This document shows, in pieces, positions 15,975 to 25,346 of a stretch of 42,139 nucleotides of DNA (positions are counted from its first letter, which is position 1; each line of letters opens with the position of its first letter). Source of the DNA: Candidatus Eiseniibacteriota bacterium (GTDB lineage Bacteria; Orphanbacterota; Orphanbacteria; Orphanbacterales; Orphanbacteraceae); NCBI GenBank assembly GCA_024276995.1, contig JAJRWB010000039.1:1-42139 (forward strand). Direction: 5' to 3'. The notes beneath the pieces were generated by a model that searched no databases, was not told where the DNA came from, and saw only the letters and a program-made list of their open reading frames with translations. A program made the position numbers and the translations under genes.

Positions 15975-17087
15975 ATGACCGACCGACCGCTCACGATTCT
16001 GCAGCTCACCCACCAGGGCGATATCGGGGGATCGACGAACTCGATCACGTGGCTCACCGGCGGGCTCGCCGACCGCGGCCACCGCGTCTATCTGGGCTGC
16101 AGGAAGGAATCGCTCCTCTTCCGGCGGTTTCGCGATCATCCGAGGGTAAAGCTCGTTCCTTTCGTCTTCGGGCGTTCTCCCCTCGCCTTCCACCGCGCCC
16201 GCGCGCTCGCCGGGATCGCCCGCCGCCTCGACGCCGATATCGTGAATTCCCATGCCTCGGTGGACCGGCACCTTACGATCCAGGCGAGGCGACTCTTCGG
16301 GGGACGTTTCCGGCTGATTCACACGAGAAGAAACGTTCCTCTTTCATCGGGCGGCACGATGCAGGGGCGGTACTACGCCTTCGGCACGGACAGGGTGATC
16401 GCCGTCAGCGGCGCCGTGGCGGACGGCATGGTGGCGGGAGGCGTCCCGCGCCGCCATATCTCGGTGGTCCACAACGGTCTTCCCCTGGAGAACTATCGCG
16501 CCGTGGACGAGGCCCGGGTGCGCGCCGCGCGGGAGGATCTCGGCATCGCGCCGGACGAACCGGTGATCGGCGTCGTCGCCCGGAGGAAGAGCCAAGGAGA
16601 GCTGATGCGCGCCCTCGCAAGGGTGAAACATCCGGCCACGCTCCTTCTCATGGGAATCGACAAGGATGAAGAGCTGGAGAAACTGAGAAGCGATCTCTCC
16701 CTGCCGAACCGCGTGATCTACGCCGGCTTCCGTCACGACATCATCCCCTACTACGAACTGATGACGATCTTCATCCTCCCGTCGGTGATCGAGGGGTTCT
16801 CACTTTCCATCCTCGAGGCGATGGCCCTCGGTCTGCCGGTGGTGTGCACCGCCGCCGGCGGAAACCCTGAGGCGATCGAAGAGGGGATAAACGGCTTCCT
16901 CTTCGATCCCGGCGATCGGGAAAAACTGGGCCGCTCGATCGATATTCTCCTCGCGGACGAGCGGATGCGCGGTCTTATTGGCGAACGGAACCGGGAAAAA
17001 GTGTTCGAGCGATTCCACGTTGCGAACACCGTCGAGAAAACCGAGGCGGTGTACCGTTCGCTGCTGGAAAAGAAAGAACGGCGTTGA
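15975..17087 (+). CDS. family 4 glycosyltransferase
   Basis: This is a 370-residue GT-B fold glycosyltransferase. Residues 1-170 are the N-terminal acceptor domain (ILQLTHQGDIGGSTNSITWL is the glycine-rich loop typical of GT4). Residues 180-365 hold the nucleotide-sugar-binding domain, with VVHNGLPLENY, VIGVVARR and the catalytic-site block SVIEGFSLSILEAMALGLPVV (the EGFSLSILE segment is the GT4 E-x7-E motif). It likely acts at the cytoplasmic membrane in exopolysaccharide or lipopolysaccharide assembly. ATG 15975 (GGAG nine bases upstream) is preferred over the in-frame TTG at 15960. The next gene starts inside its stop codon, so the two are coupled. Confidence 0.9.
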   Translation: MTDRPLTILQLTHQGDIGGSTNSITWLTGGLADRGHRVYLGCRKESLLFRRFRDHPRVKLVPFVFGRSPLAFHRARALAGIARRLDADIVNSHASVDRHLTIQARRLFGGRFRLIHTRRNVPLSSGGTMQGRYYAFGTDRVIAVSGAVADGMVAGGVPRRHISVVHNGLPLENYRAVDEARVRAAREDLGIAPDEPVIGVVARRKSQGELMRALARVKHPATLLLMGIDKDEELEKLRSDLSLPNRVIYAGFRHDIIPYYELMTIFILPSVIEGFSLSILEAMALGLPVVCTAAGGNPEAIEEGINGFLFDPGDREKLGRSIDILLADERMRGLIGERNREKVFERFHVANTVEKTEAVYRSLLEKKERR

Positions 17088-18259
17088 CTCTCGCGCGGCG
17101 CCTTCCCCTCATCGGCCTCGCCGGATTGATCGCGTTCATCCCCTTCGGCATTGCGGGAGAACAGCTCTCCATCGCCTTGTGCGTCGCGGCACTCCTCCTT
17201 ATTCCCGCCGAGAGGAAGAGAGCGATCCGCCTTTTCCAAATATCCCCCGCCCCGTGGGGAAAACTCCTTCCCCTCTCGATCGCCGTGTGGATCGGCGTCC
17301 TTCTCATTTCCCTCGCGTTGTCGGGACAGATCGGCGCCGGCGTTCGGGAATTGAGAAAAGTGCCGCTCCTCGTGGCACTTCTCCTCCCGGCGGCGGTGCT
17401 CCGCGACGGGAAAGGGGTGGAGCGGGCGGCGGGATGGCTTCTCTTCGCGGCGCTTGCCGCGGCCTGCGCCGGCTTCGTCGAACATGCCCGGGGACTCGGC
17501 CTGAATCCCGACCGGCTCGACGGGCCGATCGACTCGTACATGACCACGGCGGGGATTCTCCTGCAGCTCTCCCTCGTGGCGTCGGCGCTTCTCCTCGAAA
17601 GGCGCTACCTCCGGGGACTGGTCGTCGCGGCGTGGGTGGCGATCACCGCGGCGCTCTTCCTCACGTATACACGCGGCGCATGGATCGGCTGGGCGGCGGG
17701 CGGGGCGCTTCTCCTCGGCCGGCGCAGGCCGAAGGCGCTTCTCCCGGCGCTTCTCGTTACGGTCGCCCTCGTGGCGGCGCACCCCGCCCTTCGCGAGAGA
17801 GCGCTCACCATCGCCGACATCCGCTTTCCTACGAACAGCGAGAGACTCTCTCTGTGGAAGGCGGGGGGGAAGGCTTTTCTCGAGCGCCCGCTCTTCGGTC
17901 ACGGCCTGCACGATCTTCACATGCTAGTCGCACAGACCGCGCAGGGCGCTTCGTACGGAAAGCTCTCCCACTTCCACAGTGACATCGTCCAGACCGCCGT
18001 CGCGTCGGGCGCCGCCGGTCTTCTCGCCGTTGTGCTCGTGATGACCGCGTTCTTCCACGCCCTCTTCCGCATCGCGAAAAGGAGTCGCTCTCTTGCCGGC
18101 AGGGCGCTCGCCGAGGGCGCCGCCGCCGCGCTCGCCGGGTTTCTCGTCCACGGCCTGTTCGAATGGAACCTGGGCGATTCGGAAGTGATCACTTCCCTCT
18201 ACACGGTGATCGGCCTCGCTCTCGCGGCGGACATCCTTCCTCCGGAGACGAAGGGATGA
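17084..18259 (+). CDS. O-antigen ligase / polymerase-like membrane protein (Wzy/WaaL type)
   Basis: This is a 391-residue protein with ten or more hydrophobic segments and the layout of the O-antigen ligase superfamily. A long non-membrane loop lies around residues 240-300 and contains SLWKAGGKAFLERPLFGHGLHD, a region resembling the R/H-containing periplasmic loop of Wzy_C proteins. Before it stands FLTYTRGAWIGWAAG, the TRG(A/S)W block typical of the family. Such proteins join or polymerise lipid-linked glycans on the periplasmic face. The start is TTG 17084, overlapping the upstream stop (TTGA), consistent with coupling to the GT4. Ligase and polymerase cannot be told apart from sequence. 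Confidence 0.85.
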   Translation: MTLARRLPLIGLAGLIAFIPFGIAGEQLSIALCVAALLLIPAERKRAIRLFQISPAPWGKLLPLSIAVWIGVLLISLALSGQIGAGVRELRKVPLLVALLLPAAVLRDGKGVERAAGWLLFAALAAACAGFVEHARGLGLNPDRLDGPIDSYMTTAGILLQLSLVASALLLERRYLRGLVVAAWVAITAALFLTYTRGAWIGWAAGGALLLGRRRPKALLPALLVTVALVAAHPALRERALTIADIRFPTNSERLSLWKAGGKAFLERPLFGHGLHDLHMLVAQTAQGASYGKLSHFHSDIVQTAVASGAAGLLAVVLVMTAFFHALFRIAKRSRSLAGRALAEGAAAALAGFLVHGLFEWNLGDSEVITSLYTVIGLALAADILPPETKG

Positions 18260-18354
18260 TCTCGATCCGCCTTCCTGGCGTGATCGCCGGATCATTGACC
18301 CATGAAAGCACGGTGCCGGCGCACATATCGAGATCGACTAAGTGCCTCCGGCGC

Positions 18355-20985
18355 CTATTCACCCGCCGCCCGGAGACGGACGACCCGTCCCCGTTCCTCG
18401 ATACCCGCCGTGAGGAGACGATAGAAGTAGATACCCTGTGCGACATTTCTCCCGTTGCTGTTTCTCCCGTCCCATGTGACGACGTGCCGTCCGACGCCGA
18501 TGGAGGGACGGGAAAGGTCGGCCACGAGCCTTCCCGAAAGGTCGTACAGCAGGAACGAAAGACCGCCCGGCGAGGGCACTTCGAGAGTAAAGGAGATCGA
18601 GCCGATGAACGGGTTCGGCCCGGCGGAAAGGAGAACGGGCTTCTTCTCCTCCTCCCCACCACCCCGGCCCAGGAAGGTTACCCTTCCCGATACCGTCGTG
18701 CCGGCGGCGGCAAGATGGACGGTGTAGACGCCTGCGCCGAGAAGCGTCCCGTTGATGTCGCTCCCATCCCACGCGGAACCGTACTCCCCGGCGATGAGTG
18801 AGGTATCGAGCAGCACGGCCGCCTCCCTCCCGGCGGCGTCGAGAATCGCCAAGCGGATGTCGCTCTTCTTCGGAAGTGAGAAGCGGATCGTCGCTTCGTC
18901 GGAGAAGGGACTCGGGAAGATGCTCGTCAATGCGAGTTCCGGGCCGACCGGCACTTCGCCGACGGCGGTGGTATAGAAGGTGCCGGGCGCCCCCTCGGGC
19001 AAAACCGAGTACAGGTCGTTGGCGTCGGTAACATGGTAATAGAATTCCACCTTCTCCGTACCCTCCGGGACATCGATATCCACCGTGTAAAGGGACCCGT
19101 CCCCGTTCAGGTCGACGCTGTCCCGGGCCGCCGAATCGAACCGGTACACCACCCGCGCCGAGCGGACGGGATTCGCCGCATCGACGGTGACCGAACAGCG
19201 AAGTGCGGCGCCTTCCGCGAGAGCGGGAGGAGCCGCGGCGTCGGTGAGAAGGGGCGCTTTATCGCTTCCGGTGAGGATGCCGCGCCGATGAAAAACATCA
19301 TAGATGGCAAGGGCGTTCGCCCCGCCGGTGAGCGCCTCGTCCGCGGCGAGCACGGCGAGAGCGCCCTTTTCGAAACCGGAAGGAATGTCGACGAAGAAAT
19401 GGCTCTCGATGATCGTTCGGTCGGCGAGTTCCCCTCCCAGTTCGTTTCTCAGGTCCCACAGCGAAGCGGACCAGATCTCCCCGTCTGCGTGGATCTCCCC
19501 CGGATCGGATAGATCATCGGGATAAACCTTGTCGGTATCGACGCGCCTTCCGTTCCAGCACCCGTCCTGGGGACCGCGGTCCCAGTCGAACACCTGGCCG
19601 AGACCGTACGAGATACCGATGCGCGCCGTATGCGACTCCGCCCAGTAGTCGCCGAACCCTTCGCCCATGGCGCCCATCTCGCCTTCACCGGACCATCCCG
19701 GCACCTGGTCGTCCTGGATCGCGTGGCCGTATTCATGGACGATCACGTCGGCGTCCTCGGCGTCGTCGACGCAGCCGTCGCCGAAGGCGAGCCGCTTTTC
19801 GGAAGTGAAATAATGAGAATTGTCCTGTCCGGCTAAGCCGTGGGGGTCGACGTGAATCGAGAAGGCGACCACTCCCTTGTCGCCGGCGAAACCGAGCGAC
19901 TGGAGGTATCTTTGCAGCTTGTCGATGTGGTAATACACCATCACCGCCTCGAAGAGATCATCCTGGCGGGTGGTGCGAAAGCCGTCGGCCGACGCCGCGG
20001 AAGGAATACCGGAACGGGGGAATTCCTCATCGGAGATCTGCACCCACGGACCGGTGAGCCTGTAGAGACCGTCGCCCCCCGGCGCTTCGAGATCCCGAAG
20101 CGTCACGTCGATGTATGCGTCGTCGAACTCGGCGTTGTCGGCATCATTCCTGTCGAAAAGGTTTTTCGTTCGGAGAGAGTTGACCGGGTTCGGCGTCCAG
20201 ACCGTCCCGGTACCATTCACATTCCGCGCATTGTTCCGCCGGAGCACTTCGCCGCCGTTCGCCGCGTCGATCCACACTTCCCAGTCGCCGATCGGCTCTC
20301 CGGAGAAGAAGCGCACCCTCCAGGTGAGAAGAAGAGCGCCGCGCTCCTCGCGATAGACGAGATCGGAGCGCACCGACCCGGCGGTGGGACGCGCGCCGGC
20401 GAGAGCGAGCGCGCGGGCATCGTCGTCGCTCACCGTTCTCTTGCGGCGCGCCGGATCGAGAAGGGGGTCGAGAGTGACCCCGGTGAACAGGTGTCTCCCG
20501 TCGAGCCCCATGTGGACGGCCACCTCGCCCGGCACCACCGGGACACCGTCGATCACACGCCGCCAGGCGACATGGGCGCTGGCGATCCCCTCGCGCAGGC
20601 GGGTCGCTTCGAGCTCCCCCACGATCGATTCGATCCCGAGAACACCCGCATGCCGATGAAGGAACGAGGAGGCCGCCTTCCGAATCGAACCGTCCCGTTT
20701 CGAAAGACTCCCCCCTGCCGCGTCGTACCGATCACGTCCGGCGGGGACGAAACGACGCACGGTGCCACTCCGGCGGTCGAGCCATAGGCGGCCTTCGGCG
20801 ACACGAACCACATCGAAACGCTCCGGCGGCCGGGCGGATCGACCGCGGTTCGACGGGTCGTCGGCCAAGCCGAAGGCGACGGCGGGGAGGGCGCAAACGA
20901 GGGCGAAAACGAAAGCGGCGCGGCGGCGCAACGATCCGGATGCAAAGAAGTTCCGATGCGAACAAAAAGGAAAATGCACCCTCAT
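18355..20985 (-). CDS. secreted M36 (fungalysin-type) metallopeptidase with two FlgD-type Ig tails
   Basis: This 876-residue protein starts at ATG 20985, which overlaps the galT stop as ATGA. Signal peptide residues are about 17-42. An N-terminal propeptide (FTP/PepSY-like, to about residue 230) carries AHVAWRRVIDGVPVVPGEV. The peptidase domain has the zinc motif VIVHEYGHAIQDD near residue 417 and the downstream ligand block MGEGFGDYWAES near residue 440, so both the catalytic Glu and the third ligand are present. After an Ig-like domain come two FlgD-like tails (FPSPFSDEATIRFSL and GPNPFIGSISFTLEV). The second ends with WDGRNSNGRNVAQGIYFYR. Having two tails in tandem is unusual. Expected role: extracellular protein degradation. 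Confidence 0.87.
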   Translation of the reverse strand: MRVHFPFCSHRNFFASGSLRRRAAFVFALVCALPAVAFGLADDPSNRGRSARPPERFDVVRVAEGRLWLDRRSGTVRRFVPAGRDRYDAAGGSLSKRDGSIRKAASSFLHRHAGVLGIESIVGELEATRLREGIASAHVAWRRVIDGVPVVPGEVAVHMGLDGRHLFTGVTLDPLLDPARRKRTVSDDDARALALAGARPTAGSVRSDLVYREERGALLLTWRVRFFSGEPIGDWEVWIDAANGGEVLRRNNARNVNGTGTVWTPNPVNSLRTKNLFDRNDADNAEFDDAYIDVTLRDLEAPGGDGLYRLTGPWVQISDEEFPRSGIPSAASADGFRTTRQDDLFEAVMVYYHIDKLQRYLQSLGFAGDKGVVAFSIHVDPHGLAGQDNSHYFTSEKRLAFGDGCVDDAEDADVIVHEYGHAIQDDQVPGWSGEGEMGAMGEGFGDYWAESHTARIGISYGLGQVFDWDRGPQDGCWNGRRVDTDKVYPDDLSDPGEIHADGEIWSASLWDLRNELGGELADRTIIESHFFVDIPSGFEKGALAVLAADEALTGGANALAIYDVFHRRGILTGSDKAPLLTDAAAPPALAEGAALRCSVTVDAANPVRSARVVYRFDSAARDSVDLNGDGSLYTVDIDVPEGTEKVEFYYHVTDANDLYSVLPEGAPGTFYTTAVGEVPVGPELALTSIFPSPFSDEATIRFSLPKKSDIRLAILDAAGREAAVLLDTSLIAGEYGSAWDGSDINGTLLGAGVYTVHLAAAGTTVSGRVTFLGRGGGEEEKKPVLLSAGPNPFIGSISFTLEVPSPGGLSFLLYDLSGRLVADLSRPSIGVGRHVVTWDGRNSNGRNVAQGIYFYRLLTAGIEERGRVVRLRAAGE

Positions 20986-22061
20986 GCCCCTTCCTCGTCG
21001 GAGTCGCTCCCGCCGGGATCGATCCCCCTCAAATACTCGGCCGCTTCTTCCGGAGGAGTGGGATTGATGTAGAAACCGGTTCCCCACTCGAACCCGGCGG
21101 TCTGCGTCGTGCGTGGGACGATCTCGATGTGCCAGTGGTAATCGTGGCGAATCGTCGCCCAGTACGAAGGCCGGCGCGGTTTCGTCTCCGTATTCGGCGC
21201 GTTGTGGATCACATAGTTGTAGGGCGTCCCGTCGAGACCCGCACGGATCCGCCCGAGGAGATCCTTCATGATTTCGGCGAGTCCCCGAATGTCGTCCGGC
21301 GACGCCTCGGTGAGAGAATGTTGGTGGAAACGGGGAGCGACGAACAGTTCGAAAGGGGAACGGCTCGCGTAAGGGGCGAAGGCGATGAACCGGTCGGTCA
21401 TCGAGACGATCCGCTCTCCTCCCTCCGTCTCCTGGGCGATGATATCGCAAAAGAGGCATCGCTCTTTCCCCAGGTAGTGCAGGCGCGCCGAATTCAGCTC
21501 GGACGCCACCGTTTTCGGTGTCACCGGGGTCGCGATCACCTGGTGATGGGGATGGGGAAGGGTCGCCCCCGCGCTGGCGCCGTGATTCTTGAAGAGGAGT
21601 ACATACTTGAAGCGTTCGTCCCTCATGAGGTCGATCAACCGTTCCTGGAGGGTGCTGTAGATGAGGGAGCATTGTTCGAGGGAGAGTTCGTCCACGGTTC
21701 GCCCGTGATCGGGGCTCTCGATGAGAACCTCGTGAGCGCCCACCCCCGAGACCTGGTCGTACATGCCGACGCCCCGGCGGGTGAGTTCCCCCTCGATCCG
21801 CAATGCCGGATACTTGTTCGATACGACCCGCACCGACCAGCCGGGACCGTTCGGCTCGCCCCCTCCCTCCCGGAGGGCCACCACCTCCGGCGGCGTCATC
21901 TCCTCGTTCCCGGGACAGAAAGGGCAGGGGGCCGAATCCTCCTCGGCGCGCCCCGGCCGGGCGAAACCGTCGGGACGCCGGCTCCTGTCGGCGGCGATGA
22001 TCACCCATCTCTTCTGGATCGGGTCGTGCCTCAATTCCGATCGGCTGATGATGTTCGACAT
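20982..22061 (-). CDS. galT: galactose-1-phosphate uridylyltransferase family protein
   Basis: This is a 359-residue HIT-superfamily nucleotidyltransferase. It exchanges UMP between UDP-glucose and galactose 1-phosphate in the Leloir pathway, feeding UDP-galactose to glycan synthesis. Seen: the N-terminal RHDPIQKRWVIIAADRSRRP, a zinc knuckle CPFCPGNE, the lysine-rich FKNHGASAGATLPHPHHQV with the HPHxQ active-site motif (near residue 170), and the C-terminal HWHIEIVPR block. An in-frame upstream start at 22193 exists, but ATG 22061 has GGAGG five bases before it and gives the family length. Related enzymes acting on ADP-sugars share this fold, so the donor is likely but not certain. Its stop overlaps the M36 peptidase start. 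Confidence 0.85.
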   Translation of the reverse strand: MSNIISRSELRHDPIQKRWVIIAADRSRRPDGFARPGRAEEDSAPCPFCPGNEEMTPPEVVALREGGGEPNGPGWSVRVVSNKYPALRIEGELTRRGVGMYDQVSGVGAHEVLIESPDHGRTVDELSLEQCSLIYSTLQERLIDLMRDERFKYVLLFKNHGASAGATLPHPHHQVIATPVTPKTVASELNSARLHYLGKERCLFCDIIAQETEGGERIVSMTDRFIAFAPYASRSPFELFVAPRFHQHSLTEASPDDIRGLAEIMKDLLGRIRAGLDGTPYNYVIHNAPNTETKPRRPSYWATIRHDYHWHIEIVPRTTQTAGFEWGTGFYINPTPPEEAAEYLRGIDPGGSDSDEEGA

Positions 22062-22213
22062 TCCCCTCCCCCGGACCTCGTTGCGATCAGGTTTACGACT
22101 GTATGGGCGCGCGGCCCTTCGCGCAACCGGAAAAGAGGCCCCAACCTTTTCGGTACGCATGGACGCATCGTTGGGGTAATATAGTTCGATCATCCGAAAA
22201 GGGGATTCGAATC

Positions 22214-24247
22214 GTGCGCATTCTTCCGAGGGCGCTCGCGCTTCCGGCGGCGCTCGTTCTCATCGACCTCGTGATGCTGAACGGTGCGTTCGTCACCGCC
22301 CTGTTCCTCCGTTTCCACGCCTACTCGTTCCACGACTGGTGGAGAAATTCCGGCTATTCCTACGCCTATCTCTCCGCGGCGACGAACGGCATCTATCTCG
22401 CCCTTCTCCTCTATTTCAAGGAGGTTTCCTTCCCGAGAAGGTTCAAGCCGACCCACGTTCTGCCGCGTATCGCCAAGATCGTGCTGATTCTCATGCTCGC
22501 CACGGTGATGCTTCTTTTTCTCTCCCACGGCCTATCGAGAACCCGCCAGGTCTTCCATTTCTCCCGCCCCACGCTTCTCGCCTTCTGGGTGCTTACCTTT
22601 CTTTTCGTATCGGCGGGACGGTTCGTCGTCGGTATTCTCCAGCTCCTCCTTTTCGGAAAAGGCCTTCTTCAAAGGCGTGTTCTCCTCGTGGGCGAAGGGC
22701 CTTCCCTGGAAGACATGAAGCTGCGCATCCGTTTCAACCGATGGTTCGGCGTGAAGATCGTCGATACCGTGGCGGTCCGCCCTGCACCCGGAGATACGGC
22801 GGAAAGGATCGCCGTTCTTCACGGCGCCGAAGCGTTTCGGGAACGAATCGAATCTCTCGATGTGAAAGAAGTCCTTTTCGCGCCGCCTCCGCACGACCTC
22901 TTCCAAGTGTTCGCCGTGGTGGAGGGATGCCACGCGGCGGGCGTGAAGCTGCGCATGGTGCCGAGTCACCTGCAGCTCGTGATCAGCCATCTCCTCCTGT
23001 CCGAGACGGTGCCCGTCCAGGACAGAACGAAAGACGATCTCGTGCTGAAACTCTACCAGGTGGTCGATTCGCGATACTCCCTCGATCTGGCCACCGTGGC
23101 GATGATCGGCGCCAAGGGGATTCCGCCCACCTTCGGAGGGATCGAGCATCACGTGGCGCACCTGACGAGCCGCATGGCGCGAAGAGGTTTCCGTGTGGTG
23201 GTCTACTCGAGGCCGTACTACACCGGCACGGCGGACCGCTTCCAGGGAGTGGAGATCCTGAAGCTCCCCACGATCCGGACGAAGCATCTCGACGCGCTTA
23301 CCCACACGTTTCTCGCATCGCTTCACATCATTTTCCAGAGGGTCGATGTCGCCCACTACCACGCCCAGGGCCCGGCGGTCTGGTCGCTCCTTCCGAGGCT
23401 GTTCGGCATCCGCACGGTGGTCACGGTGCACGGAATCGACTGGAAGCGCGAGAAATGGGGCGCCATAGCGAGCCGCTGTCTCCAACTGGGCGAGCTGGCA
23501 TCCTCCCGCTTTCCCACGAGGACGATCACCGTCTCCCGAACGCTCAAGAGATACTACGCCGGCAAGTTCCGCAAGCCGGTGACGTACATTCCGAACGGTA
23601 TCGAGCTGAAGGAAATCCCGCCGGCCGATGAGATCGGAAAACTTTTCGGACTCGAACCGCGATCGTACATTCTTTTCGTGGGAAGACTCGTTCCCGAAAA
23701 AGGGTGTCACTACCTGATCGAGGCGTTCCGAAAAGTCGACACCGATCTGAAACTCGTGATCGCCGGGGGATCGAGTCACTCCGACGAGTACACCGATTCG
23801 CTCCGCGAGATGGCGAAAGGTGATGAGAGGGTGATCTTTCTCGGGTACGTGTACGGCGGAGCGCTTGACGAGCTTTATGCCCACAGCTATCTCTATGTCC
23901 ACCCTTCCGATCTCGAGGGGCTTTCCATCGCGCTCCTCGAGGCGCTCTCCTTCGGCGCGTGCGTGCTCGTGTCCGATATCGACGAGAACATCGAGGTGCT
24001 CTGCGACGAAGACACACCCGCGGACGCATGGAACCGCGTGCCGCCCGCGGAGGGAGCGCCCACCGGCTTTCGCTTCCGCAGGAGCGACCGGGAAGACCTC
24101 GCCGCCATGCTGACGCTGCTGATCGGCAATCCCGAGGGCGTGGAACGGATGCGGAAGAAAACGCGCCACTGGCTCCGTGACAGGTACGACTGGGACCGGG
24201 TGACCGACGAAACGACTCGGCTCTACTTGGAAATCATCCGGAAGTAG
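22214..24247 (+). CDS. fusion: polyprenyl-phosphate sugar transferase N-terminus + GT4 glycosyltransferase
   Basis: This is a 677-residue, two-part protein. Residues 1 to about 160 hold four membrane segments. Residues of about 160-290 form a Rossmann-like domain (RRVLLVGEGPSLEDMKLRI, then KEVLFAPPPHDLFQ and a GVKLRMVPSHLQL block), as in the N-terminal half of WbaP-type polyprenyl glycosylphosphotransferases. The catalytic bacterial-sugar-transferase domain expected next is absent. Instead, residues 297-677 are a complete GT4 enzyme (MIGAKGIPPTFGGIEHH, VTYIPNGIEL, LFVGRLVPEKG, DLEGLSIALLEALSFG). GTG 22214 is chosen because it follows AAGGGGA and a TAATATAGT -10-like box (22177-22185). The ATG at 22103 lies upstream of that box. 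Likely a membrane-anchored glycosyltransferase of envelope polysaccharide synthesis. Confidence 0.85.
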   Translation: MRILPRALALPAALVLIDLVMLNGAFVTALFLRFHAYSFHDWWRNSGYSYAYLSAATNGIYLALLLYFKEVSFPRRFKPTHVLPRIAKIVLILMLATVMLLFLSHGLSRTRQVFHFSRPTLLAFWVLTFLFVSAGRFVVGILQLLLFGKGLLQRRVLLVGEGPSLEDMKLRIRFNRWFGVKIVDTVAVRPAPGDTAERIAVLHGAEAFRERIESLDVKEVLFAPPPHDLFQVFAVVEGCHAAGVKLRMVPSHLQLVISHLLLSETVPVQDRTKDDLVLKLYQVVDSRYSLDLATVAMIGAKGIPPTFGGIEHHVAHLTSRMARRGFRVVVYSRPYYTGTADRFQGVEILKLPTIRTKHLDALTHTFLASLHIIFQRVDVAHYHAQGPAVWSLLPRLFGIRTVVTVHGIDWKREKWGAIASRCLQLGELASSRFPTRTITVSRTLKRYYAGKFRKPVTYIPNGIELKEIPPADEIGKLFGLEPRSYILFVGRLVPEKGCHYLIEAFRKVDTDLKLVIAGGSSHSDEYTDSLREMAKGDERVIFLGYVYGGALDELYAHSYLYVHPSDLEGLSIALLEALSFGACVLVSDIDENIEVLCDEDTPADAWNRVPPAEGAPTGFRFRRSDREDLAAMLTLLIGNPEGVERMRKKTRHWLRDRYDWDRVTDETTRLYLEIIRK

Positions 24248-24266
24248 GGGCGCGCACCGGTTCGAC

Positions 24267-25307
24267 TCAAGAACCGTTCCTGCGAACCGCCTGCGCGTAG
24301 TCGAGAGAGTAACGCTTTGTCAGTTCGGCGGCGGCGTGGACCGCCTCGTCCCACGTGGCGTAGTTGCCGACGAGAACCCTGTACCAGATCCCCTTCTCCG
24401 GCCCGAGATCGTGCTCCTCGATGGTGTACGGCTCACCCCTCTTCCTCCATCTCCGGTCGATCTCCTCCGATTTTTCGAGGTTCTTGAACGAGCTGACGTG
24501 CACCGCGAAGGGAAGGAGTTCGAAGGCGGCGCCGGTGAAACCGGTGTCGCCGTGGGGCGAAGGGAACGGTTCGCCGGGGATCTCCGGCATCGCAGCCACC
24601 GATGCGAGCGGATGGACGGAAGTGTCGGGAAGGGCGCGGATGATCTCGCCGACCGGGTCTTCCGGCGCGACGGCGACAGGTCTTCCCGCGCCGAGCGCCG
24701 CCGTGTCGATCCGCGCCGTGTCGACCCGCACGGCGGTCTCGAAAGCGAGCAGCTTCACCGGCGGTTCGATCGCCTCGGCGCCGGACGACCCGTCGGCTTC
24801 GGCCGGCGCGGCGGAAGAATCGTTCCTTGCGGGCAACGAAGTGTAAAGCGTATCGTAGCGGACCCGCCCCTGGAGGGAGATCACCTCTACCCCCTTCTCC
24901 GACGGCTCCACCGGGGCTTCGCTCACGGCGCCGGCGGGATCGGGAAGGGTGAAATCGCCGGCTGAACGTTTCTGGAACGATTTCTTCAGCGCCGCCAGGG
25001 AGAAGATGAACGAGATCGACGTCAATCCGATAATGAATTTCTCCCGGCTCGAGGCGTCCCAGTACGGAGTGGCGTCGCCCCCTTCGGCGTCGATCGCGCC
25101 GGCGCGGTCGTTGTAGAACTTCAGGTCGATAATGCTCGACGTGAGAAGGGCACCGTTCACGAGGGCGAACGCCCCCCAAAGAAGAGGGGTTCCCATGAAA
25201 TCGCTTCTTGTCTCGGCCCCGCCCGGTTCGGGTCGGTCCGAGGCAAAGGGATGCTCCGGCAGAAAAAGGAGAGCTGCGAGCAATAGGGCGATCAACTGCC
25301 TTCCCAT
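24267..25307 (-). CDS. SPOR-domain envelope protein
   Basis: This is a 346-residue exported or membrane protein. Residues 1-22 look like a signal sequence. Two further hydrophobic segments lie around residues 42-60 and 90-110, separated by a short loop. A long low-complexity Ala/Pro/Glu-rich region follows. The C-terminal 75 residues match the SPOR fold (FAVHVSSFKNLEKSEEIDRRW ... WYRVLVGNYATWDEAVHAAAEL). SPOR domains bind peptidoglycan with denuded glycan strands and often localise to division sites. ATG 25307 is selected because it directly precedes the signal sequence. It is divergent from trpS, and its 3' end is 19 bases from the convergent GT fusion gene. The exact role is unknown. Confidence 0.8.
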   Translation of the reverse strand: MGRQLIALLLAALLFLPEHPFASDRPEPGGAETRSDFMGTPLLWGAFALVNGALLTSSIIDLKFYNDRAGAIDAEGGDATPYWDASSREKFIIGLTSISFIFSLAALKKSFQKRSAGDFTLPDPAGAVSEAPVEPSEKGVEVISLQGRVRYDTLYTSLPARNDSSAAPAEADGSSGAEAIEPPVKLLAFETAVRVDTARIDTAALGAGRPVAVAPEDPVGEIIRALPDTSVHPLASVAAMPEIPGEPFPSPHGDTGFTGAAFELLPFAVHVSSFKNLEKSEEIDRRWRKRGEPYTIEEHDLGPEKGIWYRVLVGNYATWDEAVHAAAELTKRYSLDYAQAVRRNGS

Positions 25308-25346
25308 GTTCGTTCCCCCATGATCGAGTCGCTGCTCATCTGATCG

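Noticed and set aside
18260-18354. Terminator between the convergent O-antigen-ligase-like and M36 genes
   Set aside because: A GATCCG/CGGATC inverted repeat exists around 18265-18293, but the stem is only 6 bp with a long loop and no T tract.
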